Assembly (NCBI GenBank): GCA_017434845.1
Contig: JAFSGD010000015.1
Location: 1 to 41,872 of the forward strand
Length of the DNA stretch: 41,872 bases
From: Clostridia bacterium
GTDB taxonomy: Bacteria; Bacillota; Clostridia; Oscillospirales; CAG-382
Direction of reading: 5' to 3'
Under the pieces are notes generated by a model that saw nothing but the letters and a program-made list of their open reading frames with translations, searched no databases and was not told the origin of the DNA. Positions 31,477 through 40,082 of the stretch are shown here, one piece after another. Numbering within the stretch: the stretch's first letter is position 1; each line of letters begins with the position of its first letter. The position numbers and the translations under genes are program-made.

Positions 31477-32427
31477 TTATTTCTTCTTTTTGCTGACGAT
31501 TATTATAACAACGATTATGCCGGCAAGAAGAAGCACACCGCCGACAGAAAGCACGATAACACCGAGCATGCTTATGCTGCCGGTTGAAGCATCTGCGTCG
31601 GAATCGCTGTCGGTTGCGGGTGCGTTTGCATCGGAATCGGATTCTTCGTCTTCAACGCTTGATTCCGATTCGGTGGGAATCTCGGAAACCTCGATTTCAG
31701 AGCTGTCAACGGTCTCTTCGGAGGATTCATCTGCGATAACCTCAGAGGATTCAGCCTCGGGAGAAGAAGATTCAACAACGTCTTCGGCGGATTCTTCAAC
31801 GGGCTCGGAGGATTCGGCGGGCTCTTCGGTCTTCGAGCCGTTCTTAATAATATCGAGTTCGCGGACGGTTATCTTGCCGCCGCCAACCGAATAAACCTGA
31901 ATTCCCGAGAAGATGATCTCGTTATCGGCGTTGATATAGCTCTTGTCGAATGCAGAGTTATCCAAAAAGGTCTTAGCGTTAACAAAATCCGAAAGCTTGA
32001 TAACGCCCTTGTAATCGCCGACTTGAAGGTCGCCGCTGCCGGAATCATAGTTAACGTCGCCCAAAGTGTTGTTTGCGATGGGGAACGACATCGTTATGCC
32101 GTCGGCGTTAAGGAATCTTAACGAAATGTTGGTCTGACCGTTTTCAACGGTGAAATCATAAGCAAGCGAATATTCGTTGACGTTAACCTTAATTTGCTTG
32201 TCGGGTGCATAGTTGCAAGCAATATCGGGCCAGGTTCCGGGCAGGCTTCCCGAAAAAACGGCATCGCCCGAAGAAAAATCAATGGTAACGCTTGCGCCCT
32301 GGTTGTCGTTGTTGCGCCAATCGGCATCCTTGTAAATCAGCTCATAGCTGTCAGCCGCGCTGACCGAAAAAGCGGAAAGAACAACCGCAAAGATCAAAAC
32401 CAATGAAATGATTGAAAAACGTTTCAT
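31477..32427 (-). CDS. Stalked surface protein with C-terminal membrane anchor
   Basis: The 316-residue product has a signal peptide (MKRFSIISLVLIFAVVLSAFSVSAA), then a beta-rich domain (about 26-195) without a recognised family, perhaps carbohydrate-binding-like. A Ser/Glu/Asp stalk (about 200-280) leads to a membrane helix and a KKKK tail. The same end layout occurs in the SGNH gene here. CGGAGG precedes the ATG. Function is not recognised; a glycan-binding or display role is only inferred. It is a single-gene unit. Confidence 0.75.
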   Translation of the reverse strand: MKRFSIISLVLIFAVVLSAFSVSAADSYELIYKDADWRNNDNQGASVTIDFSSGDAVFSGSLPGTWPDIACNYAPDKQIKVNVNEYSLAYDFTVENGQTNISLRFLNADGITMSFPIANNTLGDVNYDSGSGDLQVGDYKGVIKLSDFVNAKTFLDNSAFDKSYINADNEIIFSGIQVYSVGGGKITVRELDIIKNGSKTEEPAESSEPVEESAEDVVESSSPEAESSEVIADESSEETVDSSEIEVSEIPTESESSVEDEESDSDANAPATDSDSDADASTGSISMLGVIVLSVGGVLLLAGIIVVIIIVSKKKK

Positions 32428-32450
32428 AATTAAACCTCCGTTTTTTTCTT

Positions 32451-32479
32451 ATTTTAACATATAAATCTTTTAAGGTCAA
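32451..32479 (-). promoter_or_regulatory. Promoter of the stalked surface-protein gene
   Basis: On the minus strand TTGACC (32479-32474), 17 bases, TAAAAT (32456-32451). Confidence 0.75.
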
Positions 32480-32486
32480 TAGACAA

Positions 32487-34532
32487 TCAATTATCGAACG
32501 CCGAATCGTAAATACAGCATTCGCCAACCTTTTCAATCGCATCGGCGCAGTTTTTGTCATAAAGGAAAAGCGAAAACTGGCGGTCATCGGGCATTGTATC
32601 AAGATAATTGAAGATCTTGTTCATAACGACGTTAACGGCGTTGCGGTCGGCGGTGGGCTTTAAACGAACGATAACAACCGAAGTGAAGAAATTGTCGTTT
32701 ATCTGCTTTTTGATCAAATAAACGCGGCTTATCTGGTCTTGATCGGCTTTGCGGATAAAGTCTTTTATGCCCTCAAGCATTTCCTCGGGCATATCGTCCT
32801 TAAGCAAAATGTCAGTTTCGGCTCTTATAATGCCGGTCTCGCCGTATTCGTCGTGCTGATATTGCAAATATTCCTCGGCTTTTTTGCGGTATTCCTCAAG
32901 CTCTTGCTGTAAGCCGCATTTGCAACAGTAATCGCCGATAAGGTCAAGCCCCTCTTCGATATAGTTTTTGTTGATCTCTATCGCCTTGTAAATATGCTCG
33001 ATACCGCCGTTTTCATAACGCGAAAGCATCAGCGCGCCCTTAACCTTTCGGGCATGAGCGGTGGCATAAACATTTTCGGAGTTTTCGATTATATCGTCGC
33101 AAAGCGCTTCAAGCTCTTCATAACGGTTCAAAAGCTCAAGCGCCTCCATGATCGGCCTTGCCTCCTCGGGCACAATTTTTCTTCCGCCCTTTATCCATTT
33201 TTCAATGTCGCGCATGGGGCGTAAATAAAGGTTTTCGCGGCGTTCGGGATAGCTTTCCTTTTCGTTTTCGTAAACCCTGGTATCAACCAGATCGGCGGCG
33301 CGAATATATTCTCGGCGGTAATCGCTGTTATCCTCGGGATATTCGATAAAATAATCGCTTATTCCGAGCGCTTCGATGCGATAGCGGAAAATCGGGTGGC
33401 TTGCGCTGTTGGGCTGAATGGCGTTGAAAAGCAGCTTTTTCCAAAACTCACCGCGCTTTTCAACGGCGCGCCTGAATTCTCGGCCCATTTTCGTGGTTAG
33501 GTTCTTTCTGAAATCCTCGGGCTCAAAGAACATTTCATCAAGCAAAAGATTCGATTCCTCTTTAAAAAGATCGCTCAGCGCAAGCTTCGCAAGCGCGTTT
33601 GCGGCGGCTTGAGGGTCGCCGTGCTTAAGAATGGCGCTGTCGGCAACCTTTTCAACCGCAATCGATGCGGTCATTCGGTAGATAACGTATTCAAAGCAGA
33701 ATTTGTTGTTTAAATACGCAAAGGGAAGCGAAAGCGCAATCGTGATCGGAGTATCAACCGCGCGTTCAAACTTGCGGAACAGCGTGTTTTCCTTTTCGGT
33801 GGGGTAAATCTCCTTCGAAACGTGGGCAAATTCGTGAAGCAGTATTTGATAAAGCTCGTTTTCGGTAACCGCGCTTAAAAGCTCGCTGCCTATCTGAAGT
33901 GAATAAACCTTGCCTATCCTTGCGATGCCCGCGTTGAAATCGGGAATGAACACAATGCGTATCTCACCCTTACAGCCGAGTGCATCGGCGGCGCGGCGTG
34001 CAATGGAATAGATTATCGGATAATCCTCTTGCTTCGAATATTGGCTGAAATCGTGCTTGGGAATAACGTTATATCTGAAGCAAACGGCGCAAAGCGGGTA
34101 GGATGCGGCAATAACGCTTAAGATGAAATGCAAGGCGTTCGTTGATATCGCACCGATCAAAAAAGCAATGCCCGCACCGAGAATAAACACAAAGCAGGAA
34201 TAAGCCGAAAGAGTGCGTCTTAACGCAACAAGCTTTTTAATAACCTTTGTTATATCCTCAAGCGCATTGTCGCGCCTTTCGTTGAAAAAATCGTTCGATT
34301 CCTTAACCGTCTTCTGCTTTTTGTTCGCCTTGGCTGCAGAAAAGCTGATAACGTTAAGCAGAGCAACCAGTATGCAGGAGCCAATACCTATACATAAAAA
34401 CAGCGATTTTGCCTGCTCGGGAATGAAATCGCTTGCAAGATATCCCGCGCCTGCAAAAATAACAGCAAGGCAAACTCCGAAAATAACCCTAAGCGAGTTG
34501 AATTCTTTATATACGTTTTCGTTGGGATTCAT
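32487..34532 (-). CDS. Membrane M48-like zinc metallopeptidase with C-terminal helical repeats
   Basis: The 681-residue protein has two hydrophobic pairs in the first 165 residues (VIFGVCLAVIFAGAGYL, LFLCIGIGSCILVALLN; then SAYSCFVFILGAGIAFLIGA and a fourth segment). The peptidase motif LLHEFAHVSKE (HExxH, about residue 232) is preceded by a region like M48 enzymes (IPDFNAGIARIGKVYSLQIGSELL), with a candidate third ligand Glu in EKVADSAILKHGD. After it comes a long soluble region with TPR-like helical pairs (about 430-600). It may act in membrane protein quality control. AAGGAG precedes the ATG. Its promoter is divergent from that of the GH3 gene. Confidence 0.7.
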   Translation of the reverse strand: MNPNENVYKEFNSLRVIFGVCLAVIFAGAGYLASDFIPEQAKSLFLCIGIGSCILVALLNVISFSAAKANKKQKTVKESNDFFNERRDNALEDITKVIKKLVALRRTLSAYSCFVFILGAGIAFLIGAISTNALHFILSVIAASYPLCAVCFRYNVIPKHDFSQYSKQEDYPIIYSIARRAADALGCKGEIRIVFIPDFNAGIARIGKVYSLQIGSELLSAVTENELYQILLHEFAHVSKEIYPTEKENTLFRKFERAVDTPITIALSLPFAYLNNKFCFEYVIYRMTASIAVEKVADSAILKHGDPQAAANALAKLALSDLFKEESNLLLDEMFFEPEDFRKNLTTKMGREFRRAVEKRGEFWKKLLFNAIQPNSASHPIFRYRIEALGISDYFIEYPEDNSDYRREYIRAADLVDTRVYENEKESYPERRENLYLRPMRDIEKWIKGGRKIVPEEARPIMEALELLNRYEELEALCDDIIENSENVYATAHARKVKGALMLSRYENGGIEHIYKAIEINKNYIEEGLDLIGDYCCKCGLQQELEEYRKKAEEYLQYQHDEYGETGIIRAETDILLKDDMPEEMLEGIKDFIRKADQDQISRVYLIKKQINDNFFTSVVIVRLKPTADRNAVNVVMNKIFNYLDTMPDDRQFSLFLYDKNCADAIEKVGECCIYDSAFDN

Positions 34533-34560
34533 ATTTCGTTACTCCTTTGCGGTTTTCTTT

Positions 34561-34589
34561 ATTATAGCATCAACACTGTGCTTTTGCAA
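34561..34589 (-). promoter_or_regulatory. Promoter of the M48-like gene
   Basis: On the minus strand TTGCAA (34589-34584), 17 bases, TATAAT (34566-34561). Confidence 0.78.
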
Positions 34590-34609
34590 CAATAATAAAT
34601 CGAAAAAGG

Positions 34610-34638
34610 TTGACTAAGAGGTTTTGTTCTGCTAAAAT
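34610..34638 (+). promoter_or_regulatory. Promoter of the GH3 gene
   Basis: TTGACT (34610-34615), 17 bases, TAAAAT (34633-34638). It is divergent from the M48-like promoter about 20 bases away. Confidence 0.75.
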
Positions 34639-34667
34639 AATTAAGATAAATAAAGAGGTGTTTTATT

Positions 34668-37346
34668 ATGAATACTAAATCCGCTTTCGATTATCTTTCG
34701 GGCAGATCAAAGTTCGATCCCGTTTCCGCGGCTGAGTTTTCGCTTCGCGGTGCAACCGAGGGCATCGTTCTTCTTGAAAATAAGAATAACGCGCTTCCGC
34801 TTTCGCTTTCCGAAAGAATCGCGTTCTTCGGCAGAATGCAAAAAGAATATCTTCTTCTCGGCACAGGCTCGGGCGGCAGAGTAGAGCCCCCTTACGTAAC
34901 TAACGTTTTCGATTCGCTTTCCGAGATGGGCGCACGGCTCGATTCCGAGGTAGAAGCGTTTTATAACGCCTTCGTTGCCGAAAACCCCTATGAGGGCTTG
35001 GGTCAATGGTCTCACCCCGCATCTCAGGCAGAGCCTCTTCTCGAGGAGGGCTTCGTTGCCTCGGCGGCAGACCGAAACGATGCCGCGCTTTATATAATCA
35101 CCCGCACCGCGGGCGAAGATTGCGACCTCAGGGCGGTCGAGGGCGGCTTTTCGCTAACCGAAACCGAGATAATAAACCTTAACCTTATAAGAAAAAGCTT
35201 TAAAAAATTCATCGTTCTTCTGAACGTTTGCGGCGTTATCGAATTTAAAGATATAACCGCCGCTTCTCCCGATGCGATCGTTATGCTTTGGACAGGCGGC
35301 ATGATGGGCGGCAAGGCGGCGGCAAGAGTTTTGCTCGGCGAAGAAAACCCCTGCGGCAGATTGCCCGATACCATTGCCTCGGAGCGCGCCGATTATATAA
35401 CCGCCCAAAACTACGGAACCACCGATAAGATACTTTATCAAGAGGACGTTTTCGTCGGCTACCGTTATTTCAACACCTTTGCCGAGGATAAAATTCTTTA
35501 TCCTTTCGGCTATGGTCTTTCCTATACCGAATTCGGAATATATTTCATAGATATCCACAGAAACAACGGCGTAACCAAGCTTCGCATCGTTGCAAGCAAT
35601 CTCGGCACCGTTGCGGGCAGAGAAGTGGTTCAGTGCTATGTTAACCTTCCCTGCGGAAAGCTCGGCAATCCCAAAAAGGTTCTTGCCGCCTTCGCTAAAA
35701 CACCGATTCTTGCTCCCGGCGAAAGCGCAACGCTCGAGCTGAGCTTCGACGATTATTCCATCGCGTCCTATGATGATTCGGGCGTTAGCGGTTATAAATA
35801 CAGCTGGGTTCTCGAAGCCGGCGAATACGTTATCAATATAGGCAAAAATTCCTGCGATACAACCGAATCCTGCTCGTTTACGGTTAAGGAAGATATGGTT
35901 TTGAAAACCTGCGAGAGCGCGCTTGCGCCCACCCGCCATTTCGACCGTTTCGTTAATCGCTCGGGCTATATGGTAACCGAGCCGGTTCCCGTACGTGTTC
36001 CCAAGGCGGAGCCGATCCCCGAAACGATTCCTCAGGTTGAAAAAGACGGCGCAACCCTTGCCGACGTTGTAAGCGGCAAGCTTACAATGAAGGAATTCGT
36101 TGCGCGATTCAGCGATAAAGACCTCATTCACATCGTTCGCGCCGAGGGCATGGCGAGCCCCAAGGCATCGCCCGGAAACGCCGCCGCGTTTGTCGGAATA
36201 ACTCCCTCGCTCAAGGCGTTGGGTCTTCCCGTTGTTTCCTGCATCGACGGTCCCTCGGGCATACGCTCGGTCAATAACGAAAAGCGCATCTGTTATCCCG
36301 CGGCAACCTGCCTTGCGGCAACGTGGGATACCGAGCTTCTCGAGGCTATGTATCACTGCTGCGGTAACGAGCTCGCTTCAGACGGCATCGATATCCTTCT
36401 CGGTCCGAGCACCAACATCCACCGCGATCCTCTTTGCGGCAGAAACTTCGAATATTTCTCTGAAGATCCGCTTCTTTCGGGCAAGCTTGCCGCCGCCATC
36501 TGCCGCGGTCTTGATGCCGCAGGCGTGAGCGGTGCCGTAAAGCATTTTATGGCAAACAACCAAGAAACCAACCGCTATGGCGTTGATTCGGTAATAAGCG
36601 AGCGCGCCATTCGCCAAATCTATGCAAAGCCCTTTGAGATCTGCGTAAACGAAAGCCCCGTTCGCTCGGTTATGACTTCCTATAACCCCATAAACGGTCG
36701 CTGGGCGGCTTCTAACTACGATCTTACCGTTCGTCTGCTTCGCAACGATTTCGGATTTAAGGGCTTCGTTATGACAGACTGGTGGGCAAAGGTCAACGAG
36801 GTTGATACCGAAGGCGGCTGTGTTACCAACCTTGCGGGAATGGTTCACGCCATGAACGATATTTATATGGTTTGCCCCGATGCGCTCACCCGTGAGGATA
36901 ACCTCGAAGCCGCGCTCAAAAACGGAACTCTCTCCCGCGGCGAGCTTCAAACCTGCGCAATAAATCTGCTTAACTTCACGGTTGACAGTCTTTCTTATAT
37001 GGCAATGCGCGAGGGCTTCGGAATGCGTGATTTGAAAAATGAGTGCGAAGGTAAAGCTCCCTTTGCGGTTGCCGAGGTGGTTGACGGCGAGGCTGTGTTC
37101 AACCTCGATATCACCGAAAAGGCAATAGTTCGCGTTACCTTTGTTTCGGATACACCCGTTTTAACGCAAAGCAGTATTTCGCTGACAGTTAACACCAAGA
37201 ACGCAGGCGGCTTTATCGTCGGCGGAACCGAGGGCAAAACCGTTTGCGATTATCGCGAGATCGGTGTTATAACCGGCGAAAACAAGTTTGTTTTCAGCTC
37301 CGAAACACCGCTCGCAAAAGCAGTTTCGGTAGAAATATTCAGATAA
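34668..37346 (+). CDS. Glycoside hydrolase family 3, domain-permuted (beta-glucosidase-like)
   Basis: The 892-residue protein has no signal peptide, so it is likely cytosolic. The usual GH3 order is reversed: residues about 25-275 match the GH3 C-terminal domain (GATEGIVLLENKNNALPL, PDAIVMLWTGGMMGGKAAARVLLGE), followed by a fibronectin-III-like domain (FGYGLSYTEFG...AGREVVQCYV, about 280-400). The TIM-barrel domain comes last (about 470-780: SCIDGPSGIR, GPSTNIHRDPLCGRNFEYFSEDP, VKHFMANNQE, and nucleophile Asp in GFVMTDWW). This permuted order is known from rumen and gut Clostridia beta-glucosidases. Substrate is probably a short beta-glycoside. AAAGAGGTG precedes the ATG. The zinc-ribbon gene follows 37 bases later. 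Confidence 0.92.
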   Translation: MNTKSAFDYLSGRSKFDPVSAAEFSLRGATEGIVLLENKNNALPLSLSERIAFFGRMQKEYLLLGTGSGGRVEPPYVTNVFDSLSEMGARLDSEVEAFYNAFVAENPYEGLGQWSHPASQAEPLLEEGFVASAADRNDAALYIITRTAGEDCDLRAVEGGFSLTETEIINLNLIRKSFKKFIVLLNVCGVIEFKDITAASPDAIVMLWTGGMMGGKAAARVLLGEENPCGRLPDTIASERADYITAQNYGTTDKILYQEDVFVGYRYFNTFAEDKILYPFGYGLSYTEFGIYFIDIHRNNGVTKLRIVASNLGTVAGREVVQCYVNLPCGKLGNPKKVLAAFAKTPILAPGESATLELSFDDYSIASYDDSGVSGYKYSWVLEAGEYVINIGKNSCDTTESCSFTVKEDMVLKTCESALAPTRHFDRFVNRSGYMVTEPVPVRVPKAEPIPETIPQVEKDGATLADVVSGKLTMKEFVARFSDKDLIHIVRAEGMASPKASPGNAAAFVGITPSLKALGLPVVSCIDGPSGIRSVNNEKRICYPAATCLAATWDTELLEAMYHCCGNELASDGIDILLGPSTNIHRDPLCGRNFEYFSEDPLLSGKLAAAICRGLDAAGVSGAVKHFMANNQETNRYGVDSVISERAIRQIYAKPFEICVNESPVRSVMTSYNPINGRWAASNYDLTVRLLRNDFGFKGFVMTDWWAKVNEVDTEGGCVTNLAGMVHAMNDIYMVCPDALTREDNLEAALKNGTLSRGELQTCAINLLNFTVDSLSYMAMREGFGMRDLKNECEGKAPFAVAEVVDGEAVFNLDITEKAIVRVTFVSDTPVLTQSSISLTVNTKNAGGFIVGGTEGKTVCDYREIGVITGENKFVFSSETPLAKAVSVEIFR

Positions 37347-37383
37347 AAATACAGCATTTTAATAACCAAGGGAGGTTTACATA

Positions 37384-38076
37384 ATGAATGGCAGCGTGGT
37401 TCGCTATTGTCAAAGCTGCGGTGCGGCATTGAACGTTGAAATGAACCGAGCATATATCTTTTGTCAATATTGCGGAGCAAAGAACGTTATTGCATCCGAA
37501 ACGATGAAAACCAACATAAACGTCGGCGGAATAAACATTCAGGCAAAAACCGATATCGACAGCCTTATCGCTTCGGCGGAATATGCAATATCGATCAATC
37601 AGCTTGATAAAGCTAATGAAATGCTGGTTGCCGCAATAATGAGCGGAACCGTCGATCACCGCATTTTCGTTGCAAAGGCGAAAATCGATCTTCTTCAGGA
37701 TAACAACAAAAGCCTTTTCGACAGCATACATCAGCTTCGTATGCTCGAAGCAAGGCAAAGCCCCGAAAGAGAGGTTACCCGCGCGGTATTCGAGCTCATG
37801 CGATTCCGCGGTATGAACGGCGTTACCGTTTTACATAATGCAACCTTCCACGAGCTTTACGACATCGTTGTTTATTGCGTCGAGCACGGCAGCGACGTTA
37901 ACTGCATTGCGGGTATGAACCGCGTTTCACCCATAAGCATAATGTTCGTTCCCGTATCAAGCAGCCTTTCGGGTCTTGACGGAACTCCCTTTGTTCGCAA
38001 CCCCGCACGCGTTAAAGCCATTCGCGATTATCTTATGGCGCACGGTGCTCAGGATTGCCGCCGCAGAGGCTATTGA
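37384..38076 (+). CDS. Zinc-ribbon protein with ankyrin-like C-terminus, function unknown
   Basis: The 230-residue protein starts with a zinc ribbon: YCQSCGAAL and FCQYCGAKN form two CxxC pairs (about residues 9-12 and 27-30). A helical middle (about 55-125) contains pairs like SLIASAEYAISINQLDKANEML, similar to TPR helices. The C-terminal part (about 135-225) has ankyrin-like wording (VVYCVEHGSDVNCIAGMNRVSP and IRDYLMAHGAQD). I do not recognise a family. GGGAGG precedes the ATG. It may be co-transcribed with the GH3 gene. Confidence 0.78.
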   Translation: MNGSVVRYCQSCGAALNVEMNRAYIFCQYCGAKNVIASETMKTNINVGGINIQAKTDIDSLIASAEYAISINQLDKANEMLVAAIMSGTVDHRIFVAKAKIDLLQDNNKSLFDSIHQLRMLEARQSPEREVTRAVFELMRFRGMNGVTVLHNATFHELYDIVVYCVEHGSDVNCIAGMNRVSPISIMFVPVSSSLSGLDGTPFVRNPARVKAIRDYLMAHGAQDCRRRGY

Positions 38077-38114
38077 TTTCGCATTCAAACTCGTTTACTT
38101 ATCATTGCAAAACA

Positions 38115-38160
38115 AAAAATCAAGCTTCATTATCATTTTGAAGCTTGATTTTTCTTTTTT
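38115..38160. terminator. Bidirectional terminator between convergent genes
   Basis: AAAAATCAAGCTTCA (38115-38129) and TGAAGCTTGATTTTT (38139-38153) form a 15-bp stem with T runs on both strands. It serves the zinc-ribbon gene and, in reverse, the VanY-type gene. The 13-bp core equals that at 31351-31385. Confidence 0.85.
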
Positions 38161-38166
38161 ATGCTA

Positions 38167-39279
38167 TTACTCTGCCGCTTCTTCGTCCGCAAGATATTCG
38201 TCAAGCGTAATTCCGAGCTTATACATCTCGGTTGCGGCGGTTCTGCCAACGTAGCGGAAGTGCCAGGATTCGTGCTTGATGCCGGTTATGTGCTGCTTGC
38301 CCTCGGGATAGCGAAGTATAAAACCGAAACGGTGAGCGTTTTCCGCAAGCCAGATCGCTTCGGGGGTGTTGTTAAACGAGCTGTTGGTGGCGGGGCGGTT
38401 GTGCATATCACAGCAAAGTCCCGATTGATGCTCGCTTGTGCCGGGTCGCGTGGAATAGGTCAGCACGTGGGCGATGGCTTCCTCTTCGGTTGCAAACTTT
38501 CCGCTTTCTATCTCTTTCTTGCAATATTGCTCGAACAAGCTCTTTTGCGAGCTGTAAGAGCGGTATGCATTCGTAACGGTTATATCGTCGAAGCCGTAAT
38601 ATGCCGCCTCTGCAAGAAACGCCTCCAGCGCCTCGTTGGCAACGCGGTTCATATAAGACCAATATTCAGGTCTGCCTTTTCTCATGCTCGTGCATTTAAC
38701 AAGATCGTCGGGCACGTAATCCGAAGCAAGCGGATGCGCGGGGTTAACGATATAAACGTATTCCGCCTCGTTATCGGGGCAAACGAAATCCTCATATTCG
38801 TTCATGTCGATAACGTATTCCTTGCCGATAAACTGCTCGTAAAGCTTGGTTTCTTCTCTTTGCGTGAAAACGGGCTGCTCGGGCGTTGAACTTTCGTCGG
38901 GCTCGGAGCTTTCGTCGGGCTTCGAGCTTTCGTCGGGCTTCGAGCTCTCGTCGGGTTTGGCGCTTTCTTCGGTTTTGGAATTTTCTTCCGCTTTAGAGCT
39001 TTCGTCGATTTTGCTTTCGTCGCCGACCGATTCGCTCTTTGAGCTTTCATTGTCGGTTGAAGCCTTCAAACTCTCTGAATCCGCCGAATAATCGCTCTCG
39101 ACGCCGCTTTCCTCGCCGCAGCCCGTTGCAATGCAAATGGTTGCGGTAACTATGCAAACCGCCAATATCGCAATAAGTGTAAGCAGATAGAGGCGCGATT
39201 CCTTTTTGTTGGTTTTCTTTTTGCGGTTGTTTCCGCTTGAACGGCGCACGGGCTTTTTGGTGTTTTTAACTGTTGCCAT
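38167..39279 (-). CDS. VanY-type D-alanyl-D-alanine carboxypeptidase, membrane-anchored
   Basis: The ATG at 39279 with AGAGGTT 5 bases upstream gives 370 residues; an upstream in-frame ATG at 39387 lies inside rpe and has no site. A basic N-terminus leads to one membrane helix (about 32-54), then a Ser/Lys/Glu/Pro/Asp stalk with repeated SSKPDE units (about 60-132). The M15B peptidase domain has AYRSYSSQ, STRPGTSEHQSGLCCDMH (SxHxxGxxxD zinc site) and HESWHFRYVG (catalytic Glu, ligand His). It trims the terminal D-Ala from peptidoglycan. Such genes need not cause vancomycin resistance. It starts 2 bases after rpe. Confidence 0.9.
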   Translation of the reverse strand: MATVKNTKKPVRRSSGNNRKKKTNKKESRLYLLTLIAILAVCIVTATICIATGCGEESGVESDYSADSESLKASTDNESSKSESVGDESKIDESSKAEENSKTEESAKPDESSKPDESSKPDESSEPDESSTPEQPVFTQREETKLYEQFIGKEYVIDMNEYEDFVCPDNEAEYVYIVNPAHPLASDYVPDDLVKCTSMRKGRPEYWSYMNRVANEALEAFLAEAAYYGFDDITVTNAYRSYSSQKSLFEQYCKKEIESGKFATEEEAIAHVLTYSTRPGTSEHQSGLCCDMHNRPATNSSFNNTPEAIWLAENAHRFGFILRYPEGKQHITGIKHESWHFRYVGRTAATEMYKLGITLDEYLADEEAAE

Positions 39280-39281
39280 CG

Positions 39282-39944
39282 TTAACCTCTTGCGGCGGCA
39301 AGAAGCTCTTCCGCGGCATGCTTGATATCTTCTTTTCCCAAAACGCTGCTGCCTGCAACCAAAACGTTTGCACCGGCAAGAACACACATTCTTGCGTTGT
39401 CTGCGGCAACTCCGCCGTCAACGCTTATTTCATAATCAAGGCCGTTTGCTTCGGCATAATCGCGCAGGAAGCTGACCTTGGGCAGCATGTCTGCCATGAA
39501 CTTCTGTCCGCCGAAGCCGGGCTCAACCGTCATAACCAAAACAAGGTCGCAAAGGTGAAGATAAGGAATAATGGTTTTCGGGTCGGTCTTGGGCTTGATC
39601 GAAAGCCCCGCCTTTTTTCCCAACGCGCGAATTTTAAGCAAGGCGGCTTCAACGTCGTCGGTGGCTTCGGAATGAATGGTTATAATATCCGAGCCTGCCT
39701 TCGCGAAATCCTCTATGTAACGAATGGGGTCGGTTATCATAAGATGAACGTCAAATATAAGATCGCTGCTCTTGCGAAGCGATTTAATAACCGGCTGTCC
39801 GAACGAAATATTGGGCACGAAAATGCCGTCCATAACGTCAAGATGCAAATATTCCGCACCGCCCTCCTTCGAGGCGGCGATCTGTGTTGCGGCGTTGCCG
39901 AAATCGCAGGCAAGCGCCGAGGGAGAAAGCTTAATTCTTTTCAT
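39282..39944 (-). CDS. rpe: Ribulose-phosphate 3-epimerase
   Basis: The 220-residue TIM barrel shows the family blocks: IKLSPSALACDFGN, YLHLDVMDGIFVPNISFG (catalytic Asp), FDVHLMITDP, LVMTVEPGFGGQKFM and ISVDGGVAADN (second catalytic Asp). It interconverts ribulose-5-phosphate and xylulose-5-phosphate in the pentose phosphate pathway. The ribosome site is only AAAGGGC, weaker and farther than average. It forms a unit with the VanY-type gene downstream; they have no functional link. Confidence 0.95.
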   Translation of the reverse strand: MKRIKLSPSALACDFGNAATQIAASKEGGAEYLHLDVMDGIFVPNISFGQPVIKSLRKSSDLIFDVHLMITDPIRYIEDFAKAGSDIITIHSEATDDVEAALLKIRALGKKAGLSIKPKTDPKTIIPYLHLCDLVLVMTVEPGFGGQKFMADMLPKVSFLRDYAEANGLDYEISVDGGVAADNARMCVLAGANVLVAGSSVLGKEDIKHAAEELLAAARG

Positions 39945-39999
39945 GGGATTTATATGCCCTTTCGACAGTTTTTAACATATTATATATTATAGACCGAAA

Positions 40000-40019
40000 C
40001 CGTTTTTCCAAAAAAACGG
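40000..40019. terminator. Hairpin between DUF4363 and rpe
   Basis: CCGTTTTT-ccaa-AAAAACGG is an 8-bp stem located between the end of DUF4363 and the rpe start. The A/T arms could end transcription in either direction, but no G/C-rich core or long T tail is present. Confidence 0.35.
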
Positions 40020-40082
40020 CAGGCTCTTTCGGGCAGGGAAGTCAAACGCAAAGGAATAAAACCAACAGCCCGAATTCCTGTC

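Noticed and set aside
38167..39279. Vancomycin-resistance gene cluster
   Set aside because: Only a VanY-type peptidase is present, with no vanH/A/X or two-component genes; it sits beside rpe as a housekeeping pair.
39974..39995. TATAAT-like boxes before rpe as a firm promoter
   Set aside because: Two overlapping -10-like sequences exist on the minus strand, but no matching -35 lies at 16 to 18 bases, so the promoter is left unassigned.
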